This document shows positions 1 to 9,287 of a stretch of 64,000 nt of DNA, piece after piece. The notes beneath the pieces are model-generated. The model saw only the letters and a program-made list of their open reading frames with translations, ran no database searches and was not told where the DNA came from. The translations under genes were made by a program, and so were the position numbers. Every line of letters begins with the position of its first letter. The stretch's first letter is position 1. Origin of the DNA: Thermoflavifilum thermophilum (GTDB lineage: Bacteria > Bacteroidota > Bacteroidia > Chitinophagales > Chitinophagaceae). The DNA lies in NCBI RefSeq assembly GCF_900116565.1, contig NZ_FPCJ01000001.1, forward strand, positions 620,001 through 684,000, written 5' to 3'.

Positions 1-3000
1 GGAGCCGTATCGGGCTATGATCTCAAATTCCCTTACAACAGCTGGGCACTGGCTTCGACCCCTGTAGATGCCACCGACTCCAGCGGGCGGATACTTTTCC
101 CGGAAGCTACCCTCACCGATTCACTGCCTTATGGTTACAACCGCGCCAAGCTGGCCTGGTACACCATCGAACAATCGCTTGTGGACGGAGGCACCGGCAC
201 GCCTGCCTATCTGAAGGAAAACAAAGACCTGCTTTCGGATCTCTACATCCGGCCCGTGTTTCAAAAAGAAGTATTTCCCAACCGAACTACCGACTTCGGC
301 CAGAGCTATATCAACACGTTCGACCTGGCTTATTTCCCTACTGAACGGGGCCCTTACAACTATGTGACCAGCCCCTCGCAGTTGACCCCCGATGGCCATC
401 TGCTGAATCCGGCCAGCCGCTGGGGCGGCATCATGCGCGCACTGGATATCACCGACTTCGAAGCCGCCAATATCGCCTATATCGAGTTCTGGGTGCTCGA
501 TCCTTTCCTAAATAATCCTGCAAGCAATGGCGGCGACCTGTATATTGATCTGGGCGATGTGTCGGAAGATATCCAAAAAGACGGAAAACTGTTTTTCGAA
601 AATGGATTGCCTTACCCGCCTGACCTATCGAAGGTGGATTCTTCCGTCTGGGGTTACGTGCCACGTTACCCGGTGCAAATCACCAATGCGTTTGACAACG
701 ATCCGGCCTCGCGCCCCTACCAGGATGTGGGTTACGACGGACTTTCCGATAATGATGAAAGAAGATATTACCAGGCTTACCTGAATCAGTTGCTGGCCAA
801 TTTCGGACCCAACTCTGCCGTTTATCAACACGCCCTAAAAGATCCGTCCAATGACGACTATCATTACTACAGGGGGGCTGACTATGATGCAGAAAAACTT
901 AGCGTGATTGATCGGTACAAAGACTTCAATAATCCTGACGGCAACTCACCCATTTCCTCTGGGAACAACCCCTATAGCACGGCGGCTACCAACTACCCGG
1001 AAACAGAAGACCTGAACCACGATAATACCTTGAATGAGACTGAGCAGTACTACCAGTATCGCATCCACCTGAAACCTAATATGCAGGTGGGGCAGAACTT
1101 TATTGTGGACAAACAGGTGAGTACGGTGCAACTGTACAACGGTAAACAGGCCACTGAAACCTGGTATGAATTCCGCATTCCCATCCGCCAGTATGATCAT
1201 AAGGTAGGTAATATTTCGGATTTCCGCTCCATCCGCTTCATGCGCATGTTTTTAACCGGATTTACCGATAGTGTGGTGCTTCGTTTTGCTACCCTGCAGC
1301 TGGTGCGCGACCAGTGGCGGCAATACAATTATTCCCTGCAATATCCCAATGTGCCGATTGATACCCTCAACAGTGCTACTCAGTTCACCATTTCCGCCGT
1401 CAACATTGAAGAAAACGCCAGCCGCTATCCCATCCCCTATGTATCGCCTCCCGGCGTACAACGCCAGCAGCTCATCAGTACCAACAACGTAAACCTGCTG
1501 AGCAACGAACAATCGCTTTCCCTGAAAGTCATGAACTTGCAGGATGGCGATGCCCGTGCAGTGTTTAAAGATTTGGGTGGAATGGATATGCGCCGGTACA
1601 AAACCCTGCGCATGTTCGTCCATGCCGAAGCGGCCGACAATCCCAACGGCCTGCACAACGGCGATGTGCAGCTCATCATCCGGCTGGGCAGCGATTTTGT
1701 GAGCAATTATTATGAGTACCGCATCCCGCTGCAAATCACCCCCTGGGGCTCTACATCCCCGCTCACCATCTGGCCCGATTCCAACGACGTGGCCCTCGAC
1801 CTGGCCAGCCTTACCCGATTGAAGCAGCAGCGCAACCAAACGGGTGCACCCGTGAATGTGCCTTTTACTGCTACCGACAGCTATGGCCGCGTGATGGCCG
1901 TGGTGGGAAACCCCAATCTGGGCCAGGTTACCGAGGCTATGATCGGCATCCTGAATCCGAAAAAAGACTCCCTGAACAGCAACGATGATGGACTCCCGAA
2001 AAGCGTGGAAGTGTGGTGTGATGAAATGCGCCTGAGCGATCTGGACGAGCACGGTGGATATGCTGCCGTAGGCCGGGTTGACCTTCAGCTGGCCGACCTG
2101 GGCACATTGTCGGTTTCAGGCAGCATGCATACCGCAGGCTTTGGAAGCGTGGATCAGAGCGTGAATGAACGGTTTATTGACAATTATCACCAGTTCAATG
2201 CCGCCACCTCCCTGCAATTGGGCAAGCTACTGCCCCAGCACTGGGGACTGGTTCTGCCCGTGTACGCCGGCTATTCCCAGGAAGTAAGCAATCCAGAGTA
2301 CGATCCGTATGATCTGGATATCAAACTAAAAGACAAACTCAAAACCGCACCCACCCGGGCTGCCCGCGATTCTATCCTGGCCCAGGCGCAGACGTTTACT
2401 TCCATCAAAACCATCAACTTTACCAATGTCCGCATCCAGCGACAGGGGCATCAGGTGCGCTTCCCCTGGGATATCCAGAACTTCGATGTGAGCTATTCAT
2501 TCAACCAAACCCTCAACCACAGCCCCCTCATTCAGGGCGACCTGCTCAACCGCCACCGCTTCGGCCTGGGATATACCTACAATGGCCAGGAACGCTTTTT
2601 CACCCCATTCCATAACTTGCTGCATGGCAAATCGCGCTACCTGAGCTGGCTGCGCGACCTGAACTTCAACCCGATTCCGGCATTGATAGGTTTCAGGGCC
2701 GACATCAACCGCCAATACGAGGTAATTCGCATTCGCAATATCGGCGGCGACCCGTATGGCATCCCGCCGATTTACAACAAATATTTCACGTTCGACCGCT
2801 ATTACAACCTGCAATGGGACCTGACGCATTCGCTGAACCTGAATTTCAATGCCGTCAACAACGCCCGCATCGATGAGCCGGCCGGCGCTCTCGACACCAA
2901 AGCCAAGCAAGATACCGTATGGCAAAACTTCCTTCGCCTGGGCCGCACCACCCAATATGTGCATACTGCCACCCTGAGCTATACCCTGCCCTTCAGCAAA

Positions 3001-4656
3001 TTCCCCATCCTCGACTGGATCAATGCCCGGGCGGGCTACTCGGCTTCTTACCAATGGGTGGCCGCTTCGCGCCTGGCTATGAGCTACGGCAACAACATCA
3101 GCAACAGCATGCAGCGACAACTCAATATGGAAATGGATTTCAACCGGCTGTACAACAAATGGAAATTCCTGCGCAACATCAATCAACCCCCACCGCCTGC
3201 ACGCGACAGCAACGAAAGCCCAGCTCTTTCGCCCTTCATCAAAGCCCTGCTCAAACCTTTGATGATGGTGAAACGCATCGCCATCAACTATAACGAGACG
3301 GGTGCCACCAGCCTGCCCGGATACTTGGATAGTACTAAGATTTTAGGCCAGAATCTGAATCCGCTTGTGCCCGGCTTGCCCTTCGCCTTTGGCTATCAGC
3401 CCGATTCCAACTGGCTCAACCGCTTTGCAGCCCGAGGCTTGCTGAGCCGCGATACCACTTTCAACATCCAGTACCAGCAAAACTTTACCCAGCAACTCAA
3501 CGTACAGGCTTCTCTGGAACCCTATCGCGACCTGCGCATTGACCTGAGCATGACCCAATCCTTTTCCAAAACCCATACAGAACTGTTTAAAGACACCACA
3601 TCCAACACCCCGTTTGTACACCTGAATCCCTACGATGCCGGTGGTTTTCAGATTAGTTTCGTTGCTTTGAAAACCCTGTTTGCTCCTATCAACAATGTTA
3701 CCGGTATCAGCCAAACCTTCCTGAAATTTGAGCAATACCGCTCCATCATCTCCCAGCGACTCGGCAAGCTCAATCCTTACACCAACGGGCAAATCAACCC
3801 CCAGGATCCGGGTTATACGCTTGGATATGGCCGCTATGCCCAGGACGTGCTAATCCCGGCTTTCCTGGCTGCTTATACCGGCAAAGACCCCAACAGCATT
3901 GGTCTGCTTAAAACCGGCAATGCCAGCATCCGGTCTAACCCCTTCAGCCGCTACTTCCCGAAACCCAATTGGCAGGTGAGCTATACGGGTTTGAGCCGTC
4001 TGCCTTTCCTGAAAGACATCTTCAGCAATGTGATCATCACCCACGCCTATTCCGGCCTGTTGAGCATGAACAGCTTTACTTCTAACCTGTTTTACGAAGA
4101 CCCGCTACACATCGGCTATCCAGGCTTTATTGATACAGTTTCCGGCAATTATATTCCCTATTTTGCCGTACCTAACATCACGATACAAGAACAGTTATCT
4201 CCATTGATTGGTGTGGATATGACTTTCACCAATGGGGTCAATGTGAATGTCCAATGGAAAAAAAGCCGCACCCTGAGCCTGAGCCTGATTGACTACCAGC
4301 TTACCGAAATGCGGTCAAGCGAAGTAGATTTCAGCAGCAGCTTCCGCATCCGCAAATTTTCTATTCCCGGGCTGGTAGATAAAAACGGAGAAAAGATTAC
4401 CAACGACCTGAACTTCCGGATTGACCTGGCTTTCCGAAACGATAAAACAGCCAATAACCTGCTCGATGCCAATCAGGTCATTCCCACCAGTGGACAAAAA
4501 GTGGTACGCATTTCACCATCTATCGACTATGTGGTGAACAATCGGCTCAACCTGCATTTCTTCTACGACCGCCAGCAAACCATTCCGGTGATTTCCACTG
4601 CCTATCCCATCACTAACACCCAGGCCGGACTCACCCTGCGTTTTATCCTGCAATAA
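1..4656 (+). CDS. sprA: SprA, T9SS outer-membrane translocon (3' part)
   Basis: The reading frame is open from the first base, so the 5' end lies outside the window; 1551 C-terminal residues are present, whereas SprA proteins usually have around 2300-2500. SprA forms the very large outer-membrane beta-barrel through which the type IX secretion system exports folded cargo. Seen here: the family-typical segment with YNRAKLAWY near residues 42-50, long runs of alternating polar/hydrophobic strands with many Tyr, Asn and Asp-containing turns, and a barrel-like C-terminus ending in F-I-L-Q. No internal stop or frameshift. It is followed after 2 bases by a convergent SDR gene, so there is no room for an independent terminator. 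A GTG at 181 is only an internal codon. Cargo for this system is plausibly encoded at 9255-11837. Confidence 0.93.
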   Translation, partial: GAVSGYDLKFPYNSWALASTPVDATDSSGRILFPEATLTDSLPYGYNRAKLAWYTIEQSLVDGGTGTPAYLKENKDLLSDLYIRPVFQKEVFPNRTTDFGQSYINTFDLAYFPTERGPYNYVTSPSQLTPDGHLLNPASRWGGIMRALDITDFEAANIAYIEFWVLDPFLNNPASNGGDLYIDLGDVSEDIQKDGKLFFENGLPYPPDLSKVDSSVWGYVPRYPVQITNAFDNDPASRPYQDVGYDGLSDNDERRYYQAYLNQLLANFGPNSAVYQHALKDPSNDDYHYYRGADYDAEKLSVIDRYKDFNNPDGNSPISSGNNPYSTAATNYPETEDLNHDNTLNETEQYYQYRIHLKPNMQVGQNFIVDKQVSTVQLYNGKQATETWYEFRIPIRQYDHKVGNISDFRSIRFMRMFLTGFTDSVVLRFATLQLVRDQWRQYNYSLQYPNVPIDTLNSATQFTISAVNIEENASRYPIPYVSPPGVQRQQLISTNNVNLLSNEQSLSLKVMNLQDGDARAVFKDLGGMDMRRYKTLRMFVHAEAADNPNGLHNGDVQLIIRLGSDFVSNYYEYRIPLQITPWGSTSPLTIWPDSNDVALDLASLTRLKQQRNQTGAPVNVPFTATDSYGRVMAVVGNPNLGQVTEAMIGILNPKKDSLNSNDDGLPKSVEVWCDEMRLSDLDEHGGYAAVGRVDLQLADLGTLSVSGSMHTAGFGSVDQSVNERFIDNYHQFNAATSLQLGKLLPQHWGLVLPVYAGYSQEVSNPEYDPYDLDIKLKDKLKTAPTRAARDSILAQAQTFTSIKTINFTNVRIQRQGHQVRFPWDIQNFDVSYSFNQTLNHSPLIQGDLLNRHRFGLGYTYNGQERFFTPFHNLLHGKSRYLSWLRDLNFNPIPALIGFRADINRQYEVIRIRNIGGDPYGIPPIYNKYFTFDRYYNLQWDLTHSLNLNFNAVNNARIDEPAGALDTKAKQDTVWQNFLRLGRTTQYVHTATLSYTLPFSKFPILDWINARAGYSASYQWVAASRLAMSYGNNISNSMQRQLNMEMDFNRLYNKWKFLRNINQPPPPARDSNESPALSPFIKALLKPLMMVKRIAINYNETGATSLPGYLDSTKILGQNLNPLVPGLPFAFGYQPDSNWLNRFAARGLLSRDTTFNIQYQQNFTQQLNVQASLEPYRDLRIDLSMTQSFSKTHTELFKDTTSNTPFVHLNPYDAGGFQISFVALKTLFAPINNVTGISQTFLKFEQYRSIISQRLGKLNPYTNGQINPQDPGYTLGYGRYAQDVLIPAFLAAYTGKDPNSIGLLKTGNASIRSNPFSRYFPKPNWQVSYTGLSRLPFLKDIFSNVIITHAYSGLLSMNSFTSNLFYEDPLHIGYPGFIDTVSGNYIPYFAVPNITIQEQLSPLIGVDMTFTNGVNVNVQWKKSRTLSLSLIDYQLTEMRSSEVDFSSSFRIRKFSIPGLVDKNGEKITNDLNFRIDLAFRNDKTANNLLDANQVIPTSGQKVVRISPSIDYVVNNRLNLHFFYDRQQTIPVISTAYPITNTQAGLTLRFILQ

Positions 4657-4658
4657 GC

Positions 4659-5420
4659 TCAACCGTTTTTATGGATAAAATGCGCATTGGCCTGGGCCGT
4701 GGGCGTAATCACCAGGTCGTTGATGCATACATGGGGCGGCAGGCTGGTGCAATAGAAAATCACGTCGGCCACATCGGCAGCAGTGAGCGGCTGAAAGCCC
4801 TGATACACCTGAGCAGCACGCTGGGTATCGCCTTTAAACCGCACCACAGAAAACTCGGTTTCCACGGCTCCGGGATGCACGGCCGTGACTTTGATGCCAT
4901 AAGGCAGAAAATCGATGCGCATGGCTTCAGAAAGCGCTTCCACGGCTCGTTTGGTAGCACAGTACACATTGCCATTCGGGTAGGTATCTTTGGCTGCCGT
5001 GGACCCGATATTCACGATATGCCCCTGGCGTCGGGCAATCATGCCGGGAGCTATCGCGCGGGTTACATACAGCAGGCCTTTGATATTGGTGTCGATCATC
5101 ACATCCCAGTCGGCCGGATTGCCTTCATGCAACGACTGTAAGCCCAGGGCGAGCCCGGCATTGTTGATTAGCACATCCACAGCCTGCCATTCGGCTGGCA
5201 AGGCCTGAACAGCTTTTTCCACCGAGGTACGATCGCGCACATCCAGATGAAGCACATATACCCGCACACCATGCTGATCCTGAAGCTGCTGTTGCAACTG
5301 CTGCAACCTATCTGCCCGGCGACCCGTAATGATCAGATCATCCCCTGCCTGTGCATAACGCGCTGCACAGGCCTTCCCGATGCCCGACGTGGCCCCAGTA
5401 ATGCAAACGATTCGTGACAT
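4659..5420 (-). CDS. SDR family NAD(P)-dependent oxidoreductase (YdfG-like)
   Basis: Classical short-chain dehydrogenase/reductase of 253 residues. The cofactor motif TGATSGIG is at residues 8-15, NNAG at 86-89, the catalytic Ser at about 140 and the YxxxK pair at Tyr153/Lys157, so the active site is intact. Arg residues after the second beta-strand (GRRADR) suggest NADP(H). The overall sequence resembles E. coli YdfG (3-hydroxy acid dehydrogenase / malonic semialdehyde reductase), but substrate cannot be assigned from sequence. It is convergent with sprA and divergent from the methyltransferase at 5508, with 87 bases between the two starts. ATG start at 5420. No role link to the neighbours is evident. 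Confidence 0.9.
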   Translation of the reverse strand: MSRIVCITGATSGIGKACAARYAQAGDDLIITGRRADRLQQLQQQLQDQHGVRVYVLHLDVRDRTSVEKAVQALPAEWQAVDVLINNAGLALGLQSLHEGNPADWDVMIDTNIKGLLYVTRAIAPGMIARRQGHIVNIGSTAAKDTYPNGNVYCATKRAVEALSEAMRIDFLPYGIKVTAVHPGAVETEFSVVRFKGDTQRAAQVYQGFQPLTAADVADVIFYCTSLPPHVCINDLVITPTAQANAHFIHKNG

Positions 5421-5507
5421 AATAAACCAGATTAAATTTTTCGCAATTTACCCGGTTATTTTTCTTCTGAAATCCACTACTTTGCAAAAACATTCATATT
5501 TGATCTC

Positions 5508-6158
5508 ATGGAGTTGAATGTAAAACAGGCTTACAATCTCTGGGCAACGCAATACGATACCCAGATCAATGAAACCAGAGACCTGGAGGCCGTAGCATTC
5601 CGGGCAATGGCTGGCAACAAAAAAATAGCCCGTGCCCTGGAAATGGGCTGCGGAACCGGCAAAAACACCCTGCATTTGCTTAAGCTGGCACAGCACGTAA
5701 CAGCTGTAGATTTTTCGGATCACATGCTTCAGGCTGCCCGGGCCAAAATTCAGGTTCCGCATGTAGAATTTGTTCAGGCAGATATCCTGCAGGAATGGAC
5801 ATTTGCGCGTGAGCCCTACGATTGGATTAGCTTCAGCCTGGTGCTTGAGCACGTGGAAGATGTGACAGACATTTTCCGCAAAGCAGCTGCCGTAGCGGCT
5901 CCACATGCCCGGCTTTATGTGGGTGAGCTCCATCCGTTCAGGCAATATCTGGGTGGGAAAGCGCAATTTGATACACCCCAAGGCAGTTATGAAGTTCCTG
6001 CTTTCACGCATCACGTGTCCGATTTCATCACCGCCGCACACCAAAACGGATGGCAAACGGTGGACCTTCGAGAGTGGTTCGATGATGCAGATCGCACAAC
6101 TCTACCCCGAATCCTTAGCCTGCTTTTTGAAAAAAATCATTCGCCAATCAATGAATGA
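5508..6158 (+). CDS. Class I SAM-dependent methyltransferase
   Basis: 216 residues with a Rossmann-type SAM-binding fold. Motif I, EMGCGTGKN, is at residues 45-53, followed by an acidic residue at the end of strand 2 (AVDFSDHML, about 66-74) and a QADIL motif IV region near residues 94-98. The central sequence YDWISFSLVLEHVEDV is typical of the Methyltransf_11/25 groups that act on small molecules. The C-terminal part, with LREWFDDAD, presumably forms the substrate lid. Substrate unknown. The 3' end overlaps the convergent outer-membrane receptor gene by 11 bases. The start is the ATG at 5508; a weak promoter-like CATATTTG lies a few bases upstream at 5495-5502. Confidence 0.85.
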   Translation: MELNVKQAYNLWATQYDTQINETRDLEAVAFRAMAGNKKIARALEMGCGTGKNTLHLLKLAQHVTAVDFSDHMLQAARAKIQVPHVEFVQADILQEWTFAREPYDWISFSLVLEHVEDVTDIFRKAAAVAAPHARLYVGELHPFRQYLGGKAQFDTPQGSYEVPAFTHHVSDFITAAHQNGWQTVDLREWFDDADRTTLPRILSLLFEKNHSPINE

Positions 6159-8478
6159 TTTCCTGCAGCGATTTGGTTTTCTTATCCTCCAGCTGCATTT
6201 TTTCGCGGGTTTCCCGACGGGTTTGATATGGCTTGCCAAAACTATATTGCAATCCCAAAAACAACCTGCGTTGCGGCGTGGTGAGGCGGGTTGTTTCGTC
6301 GAACAGGTTTGTGGTTTTTAAATGTGTGCTTGCGGTATATGCATGAAAGAATGGCTGCCTGACAGCCAGGAAAGCCATAAACTTATTTTTCAGGAATGGA
6401 AAAATCAACATCCCGTCGGCATAGAAAAACCCGGAACCTTTTCCCTGCACATAAACATCTGGCAAATTGTAGGTAGTAGAAACCGACCATCTGTATTTTT
6501 TCAGCCACATCCCGCGCAGGTCAAGCCGCACGGAGCCGAAATATCCCTGCTGGTTCAAAGGTATCACCGTAGCATCGGCCTGTACATCAGACGACGGATA
6601 GTCCAGATAATAGAAATTGGCCGATACGGTGCTCTGGATATGCTTAAAAAGCGTGAGGCTGGCATACCACGATAAGCCCCAAAGGTTTGCCACATCCACA
6701 TTAAGATATACGCTGCGCAACACCGAATCATTGAGCGGATAATATACATTTTCAATGCTGTGACGGGTGCGCGCATAGCTAAAAGAAAAAATCTGATAAT
6801 GGCCTTTCTGATCCTGAAGGGTCAAACGCAATTCTGCATTATCGGTGAGTTCGGGCAGCAACGAAGCATTGCCGCTGCTGAGCTGATAAGGATTGGATGT
6901 ATTCACAAACGGATTGAGATAATACAATTGCGGGCGATCAATGCGCCTGTTGTATCCGAATGAAAGATTATATTTTTCTTGCTGCCAGCTTCTGTCAATC
7001 GATACAGACGGGAATAAATCAGGCTGATGTTGGGAAAACAAGATATCGTGCTGTTGCTGCAAACCTTTATTGTAAGCATATTCTTCGCGAAGGCCTGCCT
7101 GCAGATGATAAGCACCAAATGTTTGCTGATAGGAAACATAAGCAGCATAAATATTTTGTGTAAATACAATTTGCTGATCCGTTAGACTTAAAGAATAAAA
7201 ATGCGTATGAAGTTTTCTGAGATCTACTTTTATACCATATTCAAAACGTTTGCCCTTCAAATCAAGTTGAAATGCATGTTCATCTGAATGGCCTTTGCTG
7301 AAAGAAGAAATGAAGTTTTGCAGAATATCATTATTGTCCTGCAACTGATCCCATTGATAGGAAAACACCCATGAATGGAGGGAATCCATCTGATGTTGCC
7401 AGTCGGCCGATAGGGTTAACGTGTGATATAAAATAGCATCGCTGGTTTCCATCGTGTCGGTTTGTGTATAGAAGGCATGTTGAATATTTCCGTTGCCTAA
7501 GAAAGTCTGCACATTCAGATTCAGGATATCTTTTTGCGTGAGCTCATCGCTCAACATAGCGGTACCATAAAAATTGTTTCGTTTGGGCGTGGTGTGTCCG
7601 GAAATTACAGTAGCACGATGCTGGATAGTTTGCTGCAGATAGTCGTCATACGTGCCATTACGCCAGAAATTTTCTATTCCGTTTACCGCATAACCGATCT
7701 TTCCGATTTTTCCATTCAAATTCAGGCTATAGTAAGAAGTAGCATACGTATCTACTCCGGTTGAAGCCGTGCCAAAACTGCCTTGCCGGGGCTTTTTCAG
7801 TACAATGTTGATAATACCTGCAGTGCCTTCTGCTGAATAGCGCGCAGAGGGATTGGTGATGATTTCAATGCGTTCAATCTGATCCTGCCTGAGGCTTTCC
7901 AGATACTGGGTAATATTGCCGGCCATGGCTTTGGCATCTTTGCCATTGATCTGCAGCAAAAAATTAGAACTTCCTTTGAGCTGAATGCCATTCCCTCCGC
8001 TTACGCTTACCAGCGGAGCCATGCTGAGAATTTCCAGTCCATTTCGCCCGATGGTGCGTGGGTCACGCTGTACTTCATATAAAATTGCACCGGGTGCAAA
8101 CTGTAGCACAGGCCGGCTGGCTTCGACCTGCAGGGATGGCAGCTGAGCAGGTGCAGGAACAAGCGAGATCACATGCAGATCCAGGTTGTGCTGGCCGGGT
8201 AAAACAATCAGCCGATGTTGTTGAGGACGATAACCCACAAAAGACACTTCCAAACGATACGTGCCCGTATCTACCTGCAAACGGAAATATCCCGAACTAT
8301 CTGTCGTAACAGAGGCCAGCAGATGGTCAACCGGATACAAAGCATGTACAGCCACAGAAGCATAAGCAAGCGGATGCTGGTTTGCAGAATCAACCACAAT
8401 GCCATAAAGCTTTGTCTGAGCAACTGTGCCGAAACCAAAACCCAGGATACACAAAAAGAACAGTACACTTTTTTTCAT
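6148..8478 (-). CDS. Outer-membrane beta-barrel receptor (TonB-receptor-like, CarboxypepD_reg domain)
   Basis: 776 residues from the ATG at 8478, chosen over an in-frame TTG at 8490 because it immediately opens a clean signal peptide (MKKS, hydrophobic core, A-Q cleavage near residue 21). Residues about 22-105 form a carboxypeptidase-regulatory-like beta-sandwich (GIVVDSANQHPLAYASV; SGYFRL). Residues about 140-230 form a plug-like domain with NPSARYSAEGTAGIINIVLKK, and the rest is a beta-barrel typical of the Bacteroidota OMP_b-brl_3 family. Such proteins resemble TonB-dependent receptors, but no obvious TonB box is visible and the ligand is unknown; there is no SusD partner next door. The start lies 110 bases from the divergent LuxR-type regulator at 8589, so shared control is possible. 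It overlaps the methyltransferase end by 11 bases. Confidence 0.88.
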   Translation of the reverse strand: MKKSVLFFLCILGFGFGTVAQTKLYGIVVDSANQHPLAYASVAVHALYPVDHLLASVTTDSSGYFRLQVDTGTYRLEVSFVGYRPQQHRLIVLPGQHNLDLHVISLVPAPAQLPSLQVEASRPVLQFAPGAILYEVQRDPRTIGRNGLEILSMAPLVSVSGGNGIQLKGSSNFLLQINGKDAKAMAGNITQYLESLRQDQIERIEIITNPSARYSAEGTAGIINIVLKKPRQGSFGTASTGVDTYATSYYSLNLNGKIGKIGYAVNGIENFWRNGTYDDYLQQTIQHRATVISGHTTPKRNNFYGTAMLSDELTQKDILNLNVQTFLGNGNIQHAFYTQTDTMETSDAILYHTLTLSADWQHQMDSLHSWVFSYQWDQLQDNNDILQNFISSFSKGHSDEHAFQLDLKGKRFEYGIKVDLRKLHTHFYSLSLTDQQIVFTQNIYAAYVSYQQTFGAYHLQAGLREEYAYNKGLQQQHDILFSQHQPDLFPSVSIDRSWQQEKYNLSFGYNRRIDRPQLYYLNPFVNTSNPYQLSSGNASLLPELTDNAELRLTLQDQKGHYQIFSFSYARTRHSIENVYYPLNDSVLRSVYLNVDVANLWGLSWYASLTLFKHIQSTVSANFYYLDYPSSDVQADATVIPLNQQGYFGSVRLDLRGMWLKKYRWSVSTTYNLPDVYVQGKGSGFFYADGMLIFPFLKNKFMAFLAVRQPFFHAYTASTHLKTTNLFDETTRLTTPQRRLFLGLQYSFGKPYQTRRETREKMQLEDKKTKSLQEIIH

Positions 8479-8588
8479 GTTCGATAACAATAAGATTTAC
8501 GGATACGAACCCAATTTTAGCACCACGCAACTAAAAAAAAATACTCACATCTGATGATTTTTTGATTATATTCGTTTTCCTTGTTTTT

Positions 8589-9287
8589 ATGAAAACAATG
8601 AATATGAAAATCCCTGTTCCTGCCCTATTTTCCGGCTATTTCGCCTCCACTCATGTCATGGCCTGCTTATTTGATCTGAACACAAAAGACATGGTATGGT
8701 GCAACGATGCTTTCAAGCACAGCATGGGATATGCAGAGCCACAAAAGACAAAAACAAGTCTGTATTTCTGGAGACACAGGATACATGCAGATGACTGGCC
8801 GCTTATTTTGCATATCTGCAAATGCATCAGAAATGGTCGTGATATGTGTGCAGGGGTCTTCAGGTTACGTTGCACTGGTTTGCATGAACATTGGGTGTGT
8901 GGGTTATTTTATCATGTAGCCGATCTGACTGATTCATACTTGTTTATTCGATTGTTTGAATCGTGTTTGATTGTGAACACGCCCGAGCAGTTGCAAACAT
9001 GGATTCATCACATAAAGGGAAGCCATCCTGTTCCTGAAATACATCGGCTCACGCGGACTGAATTGCTGGTTCTTTGTTTGCTGGCCAAAGGCATGACGCA
9101 TGTGGAAATTGCTCATCAGCTGCATCGGAGTTTGCACACCATTCGTACACATGTGGCACATATCAAAGAAAAATTTCAGCTGCATCATACCTCGCAACTC
9201 ATTGCGCTGGCACATCGCATGGGTATCAGTGAAGACACATCCGGGAACCAATATTTATCGGATCAGAACGGCTACACCTTTTTTTAA
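8589..9287 (+). CDS. LuxR-type HTH regulator with PAS-like, Cys/His-rich N-terminal domain
   Basis: 232 residues from the ATG at 8589; an in-frame TTG at 8562 and a second ATG at 8598 are alternatives. Residues about 154-216 are a GerE/LuxR helix-turn-helix: LTRTELLVLCLLAKG, then a recognition-helix region SLHTIRTHVAHIKEKF. The N-terminal half (MVWCNDAFKHSMGY, HADDW) has the layout of a PAS sensor domain, with no receiver domain and no phospho-acceptor Asp motif. It is unusually rich in Cys (9) and His (21), including a C-x-C-x7-C-x7-C-x8-C spread at about residues 77-104. Metal, heme or redox sensing is an inference. The gene is divergent from the receptor at 6148-8478 and its 3' end overlaps the convergent PKD gene by 33 bases. 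Confidence 0.8.
   Translation: MKTMNMKIPVPALFSGYFASTHVMACLFDLNTKDMVWCNDAFKHSMGYAEPQKTKTSLYFWRHRIHADDWPLILHICKCIRNGRDMCAGVFRLRCTGLHEHWVCGLFYHVADLTDSYLFIRLFESCLIVNTPEQLQTWIHHIKGSHPVPEIHRLTRTELLVLCLLAKGMTHVEIAHQLHRSLHTIRTHVAHIKEKFQLHHTSQLIALAHRMGISEDTSGNQYLSDQNGYTFF

Noticed and set aside
1252-3186. Long open frames on the minus strand inside sprA (1252-2052 and 2497-3186)
   Set aside because: They lie fully antisense to a well-conserved coding sequence, have no family resemblance, and their length is explained by the codon bias of sprA.
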